NCBI GenBank assembly: GCA_009827235.1
Contig: SPMW01000043.1
Span: 1-9,654, forward strand
Source: Candidatus Campylobacter infans
GTDB taxonomy: Bacteria > Campylobacterota > Campylobacteria > Campylobacterales > Campylobacteraceae
Direction of reading: 5' to 3'
Length of the DNA: 9,654 nt
Shown one piece after another: positions 1 to 7,447 of this stretch (position 1 is its first letter; the number at the start of each line of letters is the position of its first letter). A program made the position numbers and the translations under genes. The notes beneath the pieces are model-generated. The model did no database searches, had not been told where the DNA came from, and saw only the letters and a list, made by a program, of their open reading frames with translations.

Positions 1-2190
1 CGCCACTTCCGCTTTGATGCTAGGCCGTTATTTTACGCAGCTAATCCGGTAAATGATAATAACAAACTCTACGCAGGCTACAAATACCCTGAGGATAAAA
101 CCAAAGAAAGAGCCCTAAACCCAGAAGAGGATTTAAAATTTCTAAGCGATAAAACCGCAAATGATAAGCTAATAGAAAACCGCGCTATTTTCTTTCCACA
201 AAATTATAGCGGTAATGTAGCAGCACTTGATATAGACGCAAAAGACGCCGAGGGCAAAGCAATTAAGGGCTTTACTAGCAGTTTAACAGGCGTTATAGCA
301 AGCATTTACGCAAGAGATGATGAGCTAGAATTTAAACAGCTCCCAAGTATATATTCAACAAACAACAAAAACAACGCCGACACACAAAAGCTCTATAACC
401 AAATAGAAAACTGCTTTAATGATAATATCTGCCAAGCTGTATGGGCGGATTTAAAACCTAAGCAAAATAATAATTTGGCTTTTTCAGCTAATGCCTTTGT
501 GTATTCAGATATCGTAAATGGCGATAAATACTTAGCCTATAATAACTATGGCAAAACTCTTTTACGCCTTGGAGATAGCGAGCAAACCACCTTTTCACAA
601 AATAACAAAACCACACATAGCGATGACCCTGAAGCCTTATGCGATGTGGGCGAAGCAAAATCTACATGCGATCAAAACGATCCAAACTGCCAAAAATTTA
701 GAAAAGATGGCGGACTTTATGGATGTGATACCATAGTGGTAAATAACTCAAAAGCGTATAATTTAAATAAAATGCCAGCAGATTTTGAAAGAAAAGGCTT
801 TAAATTTTATACCTTTAACCCTGCTATGATGAAAATCAACACCACACTAAGCAACAAATCAGCTAGCAACAGCCCGTATAATTCGGAAAAATTCACCTAT
901 CACAGAGCCCCTTGCTCTAGCTACCCTGATCCTACTAACTGCAACGATGAGCTAGAAAACGCAACCTTTACAATCCAAGTAGGCGCAGCCGGAGCAAATA
1001 AAGCTAATATCTTAGCCAATAACTTTTTAAGCAGATATGATGGCCAAGCAAAAGCTCCACAAAACTACGAAGAGAATATAGAATTTAGAAGTGGTTTAGT
1101 AACGCCTGTGGTTGTGCATAAAGTAAATAATACAGACTTAGTTTCAACTAATGAGCTTAGATTTAAGATCACAAGCGAGCAGTTTAAAACTATGTCTTTA
1201 CTCTTAGCACCAAGATGTGATATGATGAAGTTAAAATATAGTGGATGGCAAGAAATATGCCAAAAAGGCGATGTAATAAATGAAGCTAACTATATCGCCA
1301 GAGCAGAAAACTCACAGCTCGTCCCTGCCACTAAAAAAATGCATAACACACAAACGCATTATCAAAACTTACTAGCAGGCGCAAGCAAAAATGGAGTTTT
1401 GGATGTAACTATATTTAAAACCGGCTTTACAAAAGGCGCGGCTGATCTTAAAAATATAGATAGAACGGCAAATCCTAAAAAAGATCTAGGCTTGTTATTT
1501 GGCCAAAAAGCAAGTGAGTATTCTTTAAAAGAAAAAGAACCGGTGCTAATAAAAACCGAAGCTAAAAAAGTAGAAGTGCCAGATAAAACCCAAGAAACTA
1601 AAAATCAATGGCTAGAAGACAATAAAATTTCAGCTATGGTAGATACAACAGGCGGAGCGGCTATGTTAGATGTGATTTTAGTAGCACCAAATAAACAAGT
1701 AGGCGGAAAAACAGGTGATTTAAAAGATAATGCCGTGTTTTTAGCTGCTTATACAAGCAATCCGCTTGTAGCAAAAGAGCTTCAAGATGCCAAAATCATA
1801 GGCGATATAATCCCTGGCTATGCAAATTACTACCGCATTAGACGCGATGCTTTCCCTGCTTTAAATGCTAAATTATTTGAGTATAGCGTTGAAGGTGGCG
1901 GAAATATCGATATAACTGCCATAGGCCAAAACGAACAAAGCCAAAAACAAAGCGGGGACTTTTTAAGAGTGCCTGCTGGCAAGAATATTAATGTTAAATT
2001 AATGGACCCTGATGCGCAAATGTATTGTAATTTTATAAGAAATTGCTATCCATTGCCAAGCGGCGGTTATGGCGCGATCTTTACAGGTTTTGAAAGCAAA
2101 AACACAACTTGGCAAGGTGGCAGCACAATCATAGATGAAGCCGTAAATAAAGCAAAAACTCGCCCTACACAAAGACGCATTGCGTGGTAG
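1..2190 (+). CDS. Large hypothetical protein with paired cysteines, probably exported (5' end outside window)
   Basis: Frame 1 is open from the first base to the TAG at 2188-2190, giving 729 visible residues. The true start lies upstream; a TTG at 475 is only an internal codon. I do not recognise the family. The protein is rich in Asn, Lys, Ala and Ser, has no obvious membrane segment, and carries twelve cysteines at fragment residues 138, 144, 214, 223, 230, 242, 305, 314, 406, 420, 676 and 682. Several are closely spaced (C-x5-C twice, C-x8-C twice). An even number of clustered cysteines suggests disulfides in a periplasmic, surface or secreted protein, but the signal peptide, if any, is off the window. 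A Lys/Glu-rich stretch near residues 508-535 looks like a linker between a larger N-terminal part and a C-terminal part of about 190 residues ending in Trp. A strong terminator follows 28 bp after the stop. Function is unknown; an adhesin or pilus-associated role is possible but unsupported by any motif. Confidence 0.85.
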   Translation, partial: RHFRFDARPLFYAANPVNDNNKLYAGYKYPEDKTKERALNPEEDLKFLSDKTANDKLIENRAIFFPQNYSGNVAALDIDAKDAEGKAIKGFTSSLTGVIASIYARDDELEFKQLPSIYSTNNKNNADTQKLYNQIENCFNDNICQAVWADLKPKQNNNLAFSANAFVYSDIVNGDKYLAYNNYGKTLLRLGDSEQTTFSQNNKTTHSDDPEALCDVGEAKSTCDQNDPNCQKFRKDGGLYGCDTIVVNNSKAYNLNKMPADFERKGFKFYTFNPAMMKINTTLSNKSASNSPYNSEKFTYHRAPCSSYPDPTNCNDELENATFTIQVGAAGANKANILANNFLSRYDGQAKAPQNYEENIEFRSGLVTPVVVHKVNNTDLVSTNELRFKITSEQFKTMSLLLAPRCDMMKLKYSGWQEICQKGDVINEANYIARAENSQLVPATKKMHNTQTHYQNLLAGASKNGVLDVTIFKTGFTKGAADLKNIDRTANPKKDLGLLFGQKASEYSLKEKEPVLIKTEAKKVEVPDKTQETKNQWLEDNKISAMVDTTGGAAMLDVILVAPNKQVGGKTGDLKDNAVFLAAYTSNPLVAKELQDAKIIGDIIPGYANYYRIRRDAFPALNAKLFEYSVEGGGNIDITAIGQNEQSQKQSGDFLRVPAGKNINVKLMDPDAQMYCNFIRNCYPLPSGGYGAIFTGFESKNTTWQGGSTIIDEAVNKAKTRPTQRRIAW

Positions 2191-2218
2191 GATTGTAATT
2201 TTTGCCTTTCATTTTAAT

Positions 2219-2248
2219 GGCGCGGAGCTTTGGCTTCGCGCCTTTTTT
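2219..2248 (+). terminator. Rho-independent terminator of the large hypothetical gene
   Basis: A ten-pair stem (GGCGCGGAGC at 2219-2228 with GCTTCGCGCC at 2233-2242, one G-T wobble) closes a four-base TTTG loop and is followed by six T residues at 2243-2248. It begins 28 bp after the stop codon of the preceding gene. The opposite strand has no T-run after the hairpin, so it should act mainly on plus-strand transcription and protect the convergent toxin-antitoxin genes from read-through. Confidence 0.9.
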
Positions 2249-2386
2249 ATTTGCTTATTTTAAAATTTATTCTTTTGATTTTGCTTATTTTATTATTGCG
2301 TGGTTAAAATTTTTTTGCTTTTAGATTTGATTAAAATTTGCTAGCTTATAAAATAATTTTGGCTTAAAATAATTTATCTAAGTGGC
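2249..2386. other. AT-rich intergenic stretch between convergent genes
   Basis: No gene is visible here. The stretch holds a 12-base direct repeat, TTGCTTATTTTA, at 2251-2262 and 2281-2292, and a short hairpin, CTAAG-TGG-CTTAG at 2378-2390, that overlaps the toxin stop codon. On the minus strand that hairpin is followed by an AT-rich but not T-only run, so it is at best a weak terminator for the toxin gene. Confidence 0.5.
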
Positions 2387-2662
2387 TTAGCCGTAGGTTT
2401 TTTCATCTCTTTTAGCTATGTGAATGATTTGTATTTGATTTTTGGCGATAATAGCGATTATTCTGTGATTGCCTAAACGCCATCGGTAGCGATTATCGCT
2501 AAATGCTACTAGCTTGGTGCAGTTAGGCAATTTTAAAGGCTCTTGGATACTTTCTAATCGCTTTAAAAAGCCGTCTATCTTGTTAAAGTCCTTTGGTGTA
2601 GTCTTTGCAAGTTTTTTGAGAAATGAATTTGGCTTTGTGTCAATGATTATCTCATAATTCAT
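2387..2662 (-). CDS. RelE/ParE-family type II toxin (putative mRNA interferase)
   Basis: This 91-residue protein has the size and layout of a RelE/ParE toxin: a helical N-terminal half (about residues 11-40) followed by a strand-rich half. The family signature is seen as RYRWRLGNHRIIAII at residues 58-72 and the C-terminal HIAKRDEKTYG at 81-91. By comparison with E. coli RelE, Arg67, Arg85 and Tyr90 sit where the catalytic Arg61, Arg81 and Tyr87 would be, which favours a ribosome-dependent mRNA-cleaving toxin over a ParE-type gyrase inhibitor; this assignment is inference. It is the second gene of a pair, with its ATG 11 bp inside the upstream antitoxin gene and only a poor ribosome binding site (ACGGCA), so its translation is probably coupled to, and lower than, that of the antitoxin. 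It converges on the large hypothetical gene. YafQ- or HigB-like subfamilies are alternatives. Confidence 0.85.
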   Translation of the reverse strand: MNYEIIIDTKPNSFLKKLAKTTPKDFNKIDGFLKRLESIQEPLKLPNCTKLVAFSDNRYRWRLGNHRIIAIIAKNQIQIIHIAKRDEKTYG

Positions 2663-2963
2663 TGCCGTAATTCTTGTTTATAAGTTCGTCTATTTCTCTA
2701 TCAAGTTGAGCCTGTTGCTCTGGTGTTCTTGCTTTTTCTCTCTCACGCCCTATTTTATAAGCTTCGCTTTCTTTGTAAGGCACAAAATTATATTTTGGTC
2801 GGTCTATTTTTTCTTTTAATTTCGCTTTCAAAAATGAAATTAAATCGCTATTTTCTTGTAAAATAGTTTTTATTTTAGTTTCTTTTTTTTCTGCATTCAG
2901 CAGAGAATTTAAAAGCTGTCTTTCATTCATATTTAAATATTTATCATAGTTTATTGCTTGCAT
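2652..2963 (-). CDS. Putative antitoxin partner of the RelE/ParE toxin
   Basis: This is a 103-residue charged protein encoded just upstream of, and overlapping by 11 bp, the RelE-like toxin gene. I do not recognise the family by sequence; antitoxin is inferred from position, size and composition. Residues 9-55 are rich in Leu, Lys and Glu and look helical, possibly coiled-coil. A Pro/Tyr-containing hinge follows (55-70), then a second charged helical tail (68-95, with ReReKaRtPEQQ and LDREIDELI), the type of extension that usually wraps the toxin. No clear ribbon-helix-helix or helix-turn-helix DNA-binding motif is evident. The ATG start is supported by an AAAGGAT ribosome binding site seven to eight bases upstream and a -10 box 30 bases upstream. 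An A8 tract in the coding strand (2883-2890) encodes part of AEKKE and could be a slippage site. Confidence 0.7.
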   Translation of the reverse strand: MQAINYDKYLNMNERQLLNSLLNAEKKETKIKTILQENSDLISFLKAKLKEKIDRPKYNFVPYKESEAYKIGREREKARTPEQQAQLDREIDELINKNYGNEL

Positions 2964-2992
2964 TTTTATCCTTTTTTTATAAAATTTGCTAA

Positions 2993-2998
2993 ATTATA
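2993..2998 (-). promoter_or_regulatory. Predicted -10 box of the toxin-antitoxin promoter
   Basis: The minus strand reads TATAAT here, 30 bases before the antitoxin ATG, in T-rich DNA and with no recognisable -35 hexamer, as is usual for Campylobacter sigma-70 promoters. The region where a -35 would lie falls in the near arm of the 3012-3042 inverted repeat, so binding there would be expected to compete with RNA polymerase. Confidence 0.6.
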
Positions 2999-3011
2999 AT
3001 AAAATAAATTT

Positions 3012-3042
3012 TTAAAGCTAGCTTAAATCAAGCTAGCTTTAA
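3012..3042. repeat. 13-bp perfect inverted repeat between serS and the toxin-antitoxin module
   Basis: Arms TTAAAGCTAGCTT (3012-3024) and AAGCTAGCTTTAA (3030-3042) flank a five-base AAATC spacer. Each arm itself contains the ten-base palindrome AAGCTAGCTT. The repeat starts two bases beyond the serS stop codon and ends 13 bp upstream of the toxin-antitoxin -10 box. On the minus strand it is followed by a T-rich but interrupted run (AAATTTATTTTATT), so it could be a weak serS terminator, an operator for toxin-antitoxin autoregulation, or both. Confidence 0.75.
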
Positions 3043-3044
3043 TC

Positions 3045-4289
3045 TTACATATATTTTTCTAGCACTTTTGGTATTTGTATGCTAGCGTCTTTTTGCTGGT
3101 AGTTTTCCATTATGGCAATTAGCGTGCGCCCAACTGCCAAGGACGAGCCATTTAGGGTGTGGGCTAGGGTGTTTTTCTTGCCATCTTTGTAGCGGATTTT
3201 AGCCCTGCGCGCTTGAAAATCACGGCAATTACTAATAGAGCTGATTTCGCGGTATTTGTTTTGACCTGGTAGCCAGACCTCTAAATCTATGGTTTTTGCT
3301 GCGCTAAATCCTAAATCGCCACTACAAAGCATCATATGGCGGTGTGGCAAGCCAAGAGAGCTTAATAAATCAGACGCGCAAGCTACCATTTCATCAAAAA
3401 TTTTATCACTTTCATCTGCTTTGCTAATACAAACAAGCTCTACTTTTTCAAACTGATGCTGTCTTATCATACCGCGCGTATCTTTGCTTGCACTGCCTGC
3501 TTCTTTGCGAAAGCAAGCACTATAACAAGTCATTTTAAGTGGCAAGCTATCAGCCATTAATATTTCATCATTATAAAGATTAGTTACTGGCACTTCGCTA
3601 GTTGGGATTAAATATAATTCTTCATCATTTATTTTGTATAAATCATCGGCAAATTTTGGTAGCTGTCCTGTGCCAAAAAGTATTTCTGGACGCACTAAAA
3701 ACGGCACATTTACTAGCTCAAATCCGCGTGAGGCGTTAAAATCGATCATATAATTTATTAGGGCGCGATTTAGCCGTGCGCCCATACCCCTAAGCGTGCT
3801 AAAACGCGAGCCTGAAAGCTTTGCGCCACGCTCAAAATCCAGCCAGCCAAGTTTTGAGCCTAGCTCAAAGTGTTCAAGCGGGCTAAAATCAAACTCTCTT
3901 GGGCTTAAAACGCGCTTAATTTCTACATTTTCATTTTCATCTTTGCCAAGTGGCACGCAATCATCAATTAAATTTGGCACAGAGCAGGCTAGGGTTTCAA
4001 GCGCATTTTCTAGCTTGCTTACTTGCTCGCTTTTAGTGGCAATTTTGCTTTTATTTTCGTTTAATTCATCTTTTAGCGCGTTTATATTTTCGCCATTTTT
4101 AGCCTTTATGCCTAGCTCTTTGCTTTTGGAATTTTGTATGCTTTGAAGCTCTTCAAGCTCTAATTTTGCGGATTTTGCGCTATTATAAGCATTTAAAAGC
4201 TCGCTTAATACATTATCGCCTACATTTTTGGCTTTTAATTTTTCGTTGAATTCATTAAAATTTGTTTCAATTAATTTTAAGTTTATCAT
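3045..4289 (-). CDS. serS: Seryl-tRNA synthetase
   Basis: This 414-residue class II synthetase is of normal family length; it charges tRNA-Ser (and tRNA-Sec where present) with serine in the cytoplasm. The N-terminal Lys/Glu-rich region, about residues 25-100, is the antiparallel coiled-coil arm that grips the tRNA long variable arm. The catalytic core shows motif 1 around 173-202, the TSE serine-binding signature at 230-232, motif 2 as [14 protein letters not shown] at 260-273 continuing to HQFEKVE, and motif 3 as [19 protein letters not shown] at 380-398. All key arginines are present. It is the last gene of the der-aroK-trpS-serS operon: its ATG overlaps the trpS stop by one base (TAATG), with GGGGA in the end of trpS as the likely ribosome binding site. 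The start fits the normal N-terminus of the family. Confidence 0.98.
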   Translation of the reverse strand: MINLKLIETNFNEFNEKLKAKNVGDNVLSELLNAYNSAKSAKLELEELQSIQNSKSKELGIKAKNGENINALKDELNENKSKIATKSEQVSKLENALETLACSVPNLIDDCVPLGKDENENVEIKRVLSPREFDFSPLEHFELGSKLGWLDFERGAKLSGSRFSTLRGMGARLNRALINYMIDFNASRGFELVNVPFLVRPEILFGTGQLPKFADDLYKINDEELYLIPTSEVPVTNLYNDEILMADSLPLKMTCYSACFRKEAGSASKDTRGMIRQHQFEKVELVCISKADESDKIFDEMVACASDLLSSLGLPHRHMMLCSGDLGFSAAKTIDLEVWLPGQNKYREISSISNCRDFQARRAKIRYKDGKKNTLAHTLNGSSLAVGRTLIAIMENYQQKDASIQIPKVLEKYM

Positions 4290-5257
4290 TAAAATATCCC
4301 CATTAAATCTTTAATCTCTTTTAATTTATCGTTTGTGATTTTATTTGCCTTTGCTGCGCCATCATTTAAAATTTCGCGCACCATTTTTTCGTTGTTTATT
4401 AGCTCGTTGTATTTTTCTCTGGCTTGTTTAAAATAATCCAAAACTAGCTCATACAAATAAGCCTTAAAATGCCCAAAACCTTCATGCCCGCGCTCGTAAC
4501 GCTCTTTTAATGCTTCTTGGCCAAACTCATCTAAAAACAATTTTGCCAGCGCGTAGATATTGCAATTTTGCCATTGCTTTGGCTCGTCAATTGCTGTGCT
4601 ATTTGTAACGATAGAATTTATTTGCTTTTTTAGGGTTTTTTCATCAGCAAAAATATCAATGGTGTTTTTATAGCTTTTGCTCATTTTTGCGCCATCTGTG
4701 CCGGGGATTATGGCTATATCATCTGCTATTTTTGCTTTGGGCAGGGTTAAAATTTCACCAAATTTATTATTAAATTTTAATGCCAAATCGCGCGCGATTT
4801 CAACATGCTGGATTTGATCCTTGCCTACTGGGACGGCATTTGCGCTATAAAGCAAAATATCAGCTGCCATAAGCACTGGATAGCTAAAAAGCCCGTGATT
4901 TGCCTCTAAGCCTTTTGAAATTTTATCCTTATAAGCGTGCGCGCGCTCTAATAACCCCATAGGCGTAAATTGCGATAAAATCCAATAAAACTCCAAAACA
5001 TCTCTTGCATCGCTTTGTAGCCAAAATGTAGAAATTTGCGGATCTATGCCAAGTGCTAAAAAGCCACAAGCTAGCTCAAAGGTTTGATTTTTAAGCATTT
5101 GCCCGGCATTTGCGCTAGTCATAGCGTGGTAATTAGCTATGAAAATAAACATTTCATTATCGCTTTCATTTTGGGCTTTAATCATCGGCAAAATGCTAGA
5201 AAAATAATTACCTAAATGAAGTTTTCCGCTTGGTTGAAGTCCTGTTAAAACTCTCAC
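4289..5257 (-). CDS. trpS: Tryptophanyl-tRNA synthetase
   Basis: This 322-residue class I synthetase charges tRNA-Trp with tryptophan. The N-terminus has the usual [15 protein letters not shown], whose HLGN (14-17) is the HIGH-type ATP motif. AADILLY (131-137) and [15 protein letters not shown] (145-159) belong to the tryptophan and dimer region, and KMSKS is at 191-195. Length and motif order match bacterial TrpRS. The start is a GTG: it gives the expected N-terminus, overlaps the aroK stop by four bases (GTGA), and is preceded by AAAGGA inside the 3' end of aroK. The stop overlaps the serS ATG by one base. These overlaps indicate translational coupling along the aroK-trpS-serS transcript. 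Confidence 0.98.
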   Translation of the reverse strand: MRVLTGLQPSGKLHLGNYFSSILPMIKAQNESDNEMFIFIANYHAMTSANAGQMLKNQTFELACGFLALGIDPQISTFWLQSDARDVLEFYWILSQFTPMGLLERAHAYKDKISKGLEANHGLFSYPVLMAADILLYSANAVPVGKDQIQHVEIARDLALKFNNKFGEILTLPKAKIADDIAIIPGTDGAKMSKSYKNTIDIFADEKTLKKQINSIVTNSTAIDEPKQWQNCNIYALAKLFLDEFGQEALKERYERGHEGFGHFKAYLYELVLDYFKQAREKYNELINNEKMVREILNDGAAKANKITNDKLKEIKDLMGIF

Positions 5258-5772
5258 TTTTTATCCTTTAATATTTTTAAAATTTCTTTGGCTATTTTTG
5301 TAGGGCTTTTGTTTTGGCTTACTACGATAAAATCAGCCTTTTTCATATATTCTTTATCTCTTGCTTCGTGTAAGGCGCGCGCTTTTTTTAGATCTTGTAA
5401 AAGCGGTCTTTTTGCTAGCTTTTTTTTGCTATTTGGTGCTGAGTTTATGCGGTTTATGATTTCATCAAAACTGCTTCTTAAATAAATAATTTTGCCGATT
5501 TTTTTTAGCTTTTTTACTTTATAAAAGCCACCGCCTGTTGAGATTATGGCGCCTTTGACATTTTTGGCTAAAAAATTGGCTAGTTTTTGCTCGATTTGGC
5601 GAAATTTGCTCTCGCCATTTTTAGCAAAAATTTCTTTAATTTTTTGATTATACATACTTTGTATTAAATCATCACAATCAAGCCCAATGCGCCCTGTAAG
5701 CGCGCATAGCTCCCTTGCTACTGCTCCCTTGCCAACAGCCATAAAGCCAATTAAAACTATGTTTTTTTTCAT
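5254..5772 (-). CDS. aroK: Shikimate kinase with atypical P-loop
   Basis: This 172-residue protein is the size of bacterial shikimate kinase I, which phosphorylates shikimate with ATP on the route to chorismate and aromatic amino acids. Shikimate-site residues are conserved: Asp32 and Asp34 (LDCDD), Arg58 (FRQIEQK), Gly80-82 (STGGGF), the lid Arg122 (KRPLL) and Arg138 (EARDKEY). The Walker A motif is odd: it reads GFMAVGKGA at residues 9-17, so the invariant Ser/Thr after the lysine, which coordinates magnesium in characterised enzymes, is Gly16, and the next Thr/Ser is Ala17. The reading frame is intact, so this is a real substitution in the given sequence. The gene is Lys-rich, with three A8 tracts in the coding strand. 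It follows der by 47 bp and overlaps trpS by four bases. The ATG has a modest AGG-containing ribosome binding site. Confidence 0.93.
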   Translation of the reverse strand: MKKNIVLIGFMAVGKGAVARELCALTGRIGLDCDDLIQSMYNQKIKEIFAKNGESKFRQIEQKLANFLAKNVKGAIISTGGGFYKVKKLKKIGKIIYLRSSFDEIINRINSAPNSKKKLAKRPLLQDLKKARALHEARDKEYMKKADFIVVSQNKSPTKIAKEILKILKDKK

Positions 5773-5819
5773 TTTCTTACCTATTTTTAAATTTTAAAAT
5801 TTCTTAGATTTGGTATAAA

Positions 5820-7280
5820 TCAACCGCTTTCATCTTTGTTTTTGTTTTTTGGAATTAGCACAAGTGGCGTGCCTGTGAGATTAAAATTTTGTCTTATTTG
5901 GTTTTGTAAATAGCGCATATAGCTAAAATGTAAAGCGCGCGGTTTGTTCGTAATAAGCGCGATGCGTGGCGGAGCAAAGCTAAATTGAACGCCATAATAA
6001 ATTTTTACCACCCTGCCGTGTTCTCTTGCTGGTGGATGTTTGATTTGGGCTTTGGTTAAAATTTCATTTAGTTTTGCGGTTTGGAGCTTTTGGGTGTAGT
6101 TTTCATAAACGCTTAAAATTAAATCATAAATTTTATGCACTCTCTTGCCACCAAGTGCTGAAATACTAATAATAGGCGCATAAGATAAAAACTTAAATCT
6201 ATCTTTTATTTCAAGGCAAATTTTATCAAAAGCCTTTTCATCTGCGCTGATTTTATCCCATTTATTTAGCACGATTATCACGCCTAGCTCGTGCTTGCTA
6301 GCAAGTCCTGCTATGCGTTCATCAAGCTCATTTATGCCCTCGCTCGCATCTAGGATTAAAAGCGCAATATCTGCGTTTTCTAGGATTTTTTGCGTGCGAA
6401 GTAGGGCGTATTTTTCTATGCCATCGATCTTGCCACGGCGTCTTATGCCGGCTGTATCGATAAACTCAAAGGTTTTGATTTTATTTTGCTTACAAGGCAG
6501 GCTGATTTTTTCATTTACTGGATCTATTGTGGTGCCATCAATCTGGCTTACTACGCTTCTTTGCTTTTTAACAAGAGCATTTAAAAGGCTTGATTTACCG
6601 ACATTTACGCGCCCTACAATGCCTACTTTTATATCTTTATTTTCGTAATCTTCATTTGGGCTTATTTCATCGCGTAAAATTTCGCTAAGCTCGGCTATAT
6701 CATCGTTTAATTGATTTTGGTTTAAATACTGCCCATTTTCATCTAAGCTTTGTAAATATTCATCAAAATCTTGCTCTATTTTTTCATTTTGATTTGGCTC
6801 TAAATGCTGATAAATCCACGCTCTAAGCTCATCTGTGCCACAATTGTGTGAAACTGAGAGCCAAAAAAGCTTTTTAGCTCCAAAGCTTAAAAACTCATTT
6901 GCCCTAAGCTCGTCTTTTTTGCTATCTACTTTATTTATGGCTAGGCAAATAGGCTTTTTTAGCTTGGAGAGTTCATAAAAAATTTTTTTATCCACTTCAT
7001 CTGGGTAAAGCTTGCCATCTACCATAAAGATGATTATATCGGCATTTTGGGCGGCTTCTAGGGAGTTTTTACGCACCGCGCGCCATAGTTCGTTGCTTTC
7101 ATCTAGCCCGCCACTATCACTTATAATACAATCTCTATCATCAATGCTAATTTTAGCGCGGTTTGTATCGCGCGTGGTGCCAGCTATATCGCTAGTAATT
7201 GCTACCCTGCGCCCTGCTAAGCGGTTAAAAAGCGAGCTTTTACCGACATTTGGGCGACCTATTAAAATAATTGTTTTCAT
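5820..7280 (-). CDS. der: Ribosome-assembly GTPase Der (EngA)
   Basis: This 486-residue tandem GTPase binds the large ribosomal subunit and acts in 50S maturation. The first G domain has GRPNVGKS (8-15), AGTTRD (33-38), DSGG (55-58) and NKVD (116-119). The second has GRVNVGKS (223-230), DGTTIDP (248-254), DTAG (275-278) and NKWD (339-342). Between them, about residues 160-215, lies a long acidic, Asn/Gln-rich linker. The C-terminal KH-like domain runs from about 385 to 480, with the usual [11 protein letters not shown] segment. All nucleotide-binding motifs are intact; the first G5 loop reads SVS rather than the common SA. It is the first gene of the minus-strand operon. An extended -10 promoter lies upstream, but there is no strong Shine-Dalgarno before the ATG, whose choice rests on the fit of the N-terminal strand and P-loop. 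Confidence 0.98.
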   Translation of the reverse strand: MKTIILIGRPNVGKSSLFNRLAGRRVAITSDIAGTTRDTNRAKISIDDRDCIISDSGGLDESNELWRAVRKNSLEAAQNADIIIFMVDGKLYPDEVDKKIFYELSKLKKPICLAINKVDSKKDELRANEFLSFGAKKLFWLSVSHNCGTDELRAWIYQHLEPNQNEKIEQDFDEYLQSLDENGQYLNQNQLNDDIAELSEILRDEISPNEDYENKDIKVGIVGRVNVGKSSLLNALVKKQRSVVSQIDGTTIDPVNEKISLPCKQNKIKTFEFIDTAGIRRRGKIDGIEKYALLRTQKILENADIALLILDASEGINELDERIAGLASKHELGVIIVLNKWDKISADEKAFDKICLEIKDRFKFLSYAPIISISALGGKRVHKIYDLILSVYENYTQKLQTAKLNEILTKAQIKHPPAREHGRVVKIYYGVQFSFAPPRIALITNKPRALHFSYMRYLQNQIRQNFNLTGTPLVLIPKNKNKDESG

Positions 7281-7314
7281 GAAATTTGACGCTTAAATTA
7301 AAATAAAATCCGTG

Positions 7315-7323
7315 ATTATAGCA
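7315..7323 (-). promoter_or_regulatory. Extended -10 promoter of the der operon
   Basis: The minus strand reads TGCTATAAT, a perfect extended -10 element, ending 34 bases before the der ATG and implying a short leader of under 30 bases. AT-rich palindromic DNA lies immediately upstream (7325-7350), and no canonical -35 is seen. It is the only convincing promoter I can find for the der-aroK-trpS-serS operon. Confidence 0.75.
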
Positions 7324-7357
7324 AATTAAATTTAAAATTTTAAAATTATTTTGAGCT

Positions 7358-7380
7358 AAAATCCAAGGCCAAGGGATTTT
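7358..7380. repeat. Inverted repeat in the divergent der/glyS promoter region
   Basis: AAAATCC (7358-7364) and GGATTTT (7374-7380) form perfect 7-bp arms around a nine-base spacer. The centre contains two consecutive copies of CCAAGG (7363-7374). It lies between the two divergent -10 elements, about 32 bp from the plus-strand one, so it could be an operator site. This is inference from position only; no known regulator motif is recognised. Confidence 0.4.
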
Positions 7381-7409
7381 GAAATTTTAAATAGTGCTTA
7401 AAGATTTTT

Positions 7410-7418
7410 TGTTATAAT
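7410..7418 (+). promoter_or_regulatory. Extended -10 promoter for the small membrane ORF and glyS
   Basis: TGTTATAAT at 7410-7418 is a perfect extended -10. It is preceded by CTTAAAGATTTTTT (7397-7410), which resembles the T-rich upstream pattern of Campylobacter sigma-70 promoters. Transcription would start near 7425, about 23 bases before the GTG of the small ORF. Confidence 0.78.
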
Positions 7419-7447
7419 CCCGGCTTTAATTTCATTTAGGTTTTAGC

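Noticed and set aside
475..2190. Independent gene starting at the TTG at 475
   Set aside because: The same frame is open with consistent protein-like composition back to base 1, including a cysteine pair at codons 138 and 144, so the TTG is an internal Leu codon of a longer gene.
2251..2292. TTGCTTATTTTA direct repeat as a CRISPR or iteron-like array
   Set aside because: There are only two copies in very AT-rich DNA with no regular spacer structure. It is recorded only as a small repeat.
6295..7296. Plus-strand open frames opposite der (6295-6648 and 7012-7296), and similar frames opposite serS, aroK and glyS
   Set aside because: They are antisense shadows of strongly conserved genes, with Ser/Phe/Leu-rich low-complexity translations and no ribosome binding sites.
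7281..7447. T-box or other aminoacyl-tRNA synthetase leader riboswitch before glyS
   Set aside because: The predicted leader is only about 23 bases before the small ORF, with no specifier stem, T-box sequence or terminator. T-boxes are also not expected in Campylobacterota.
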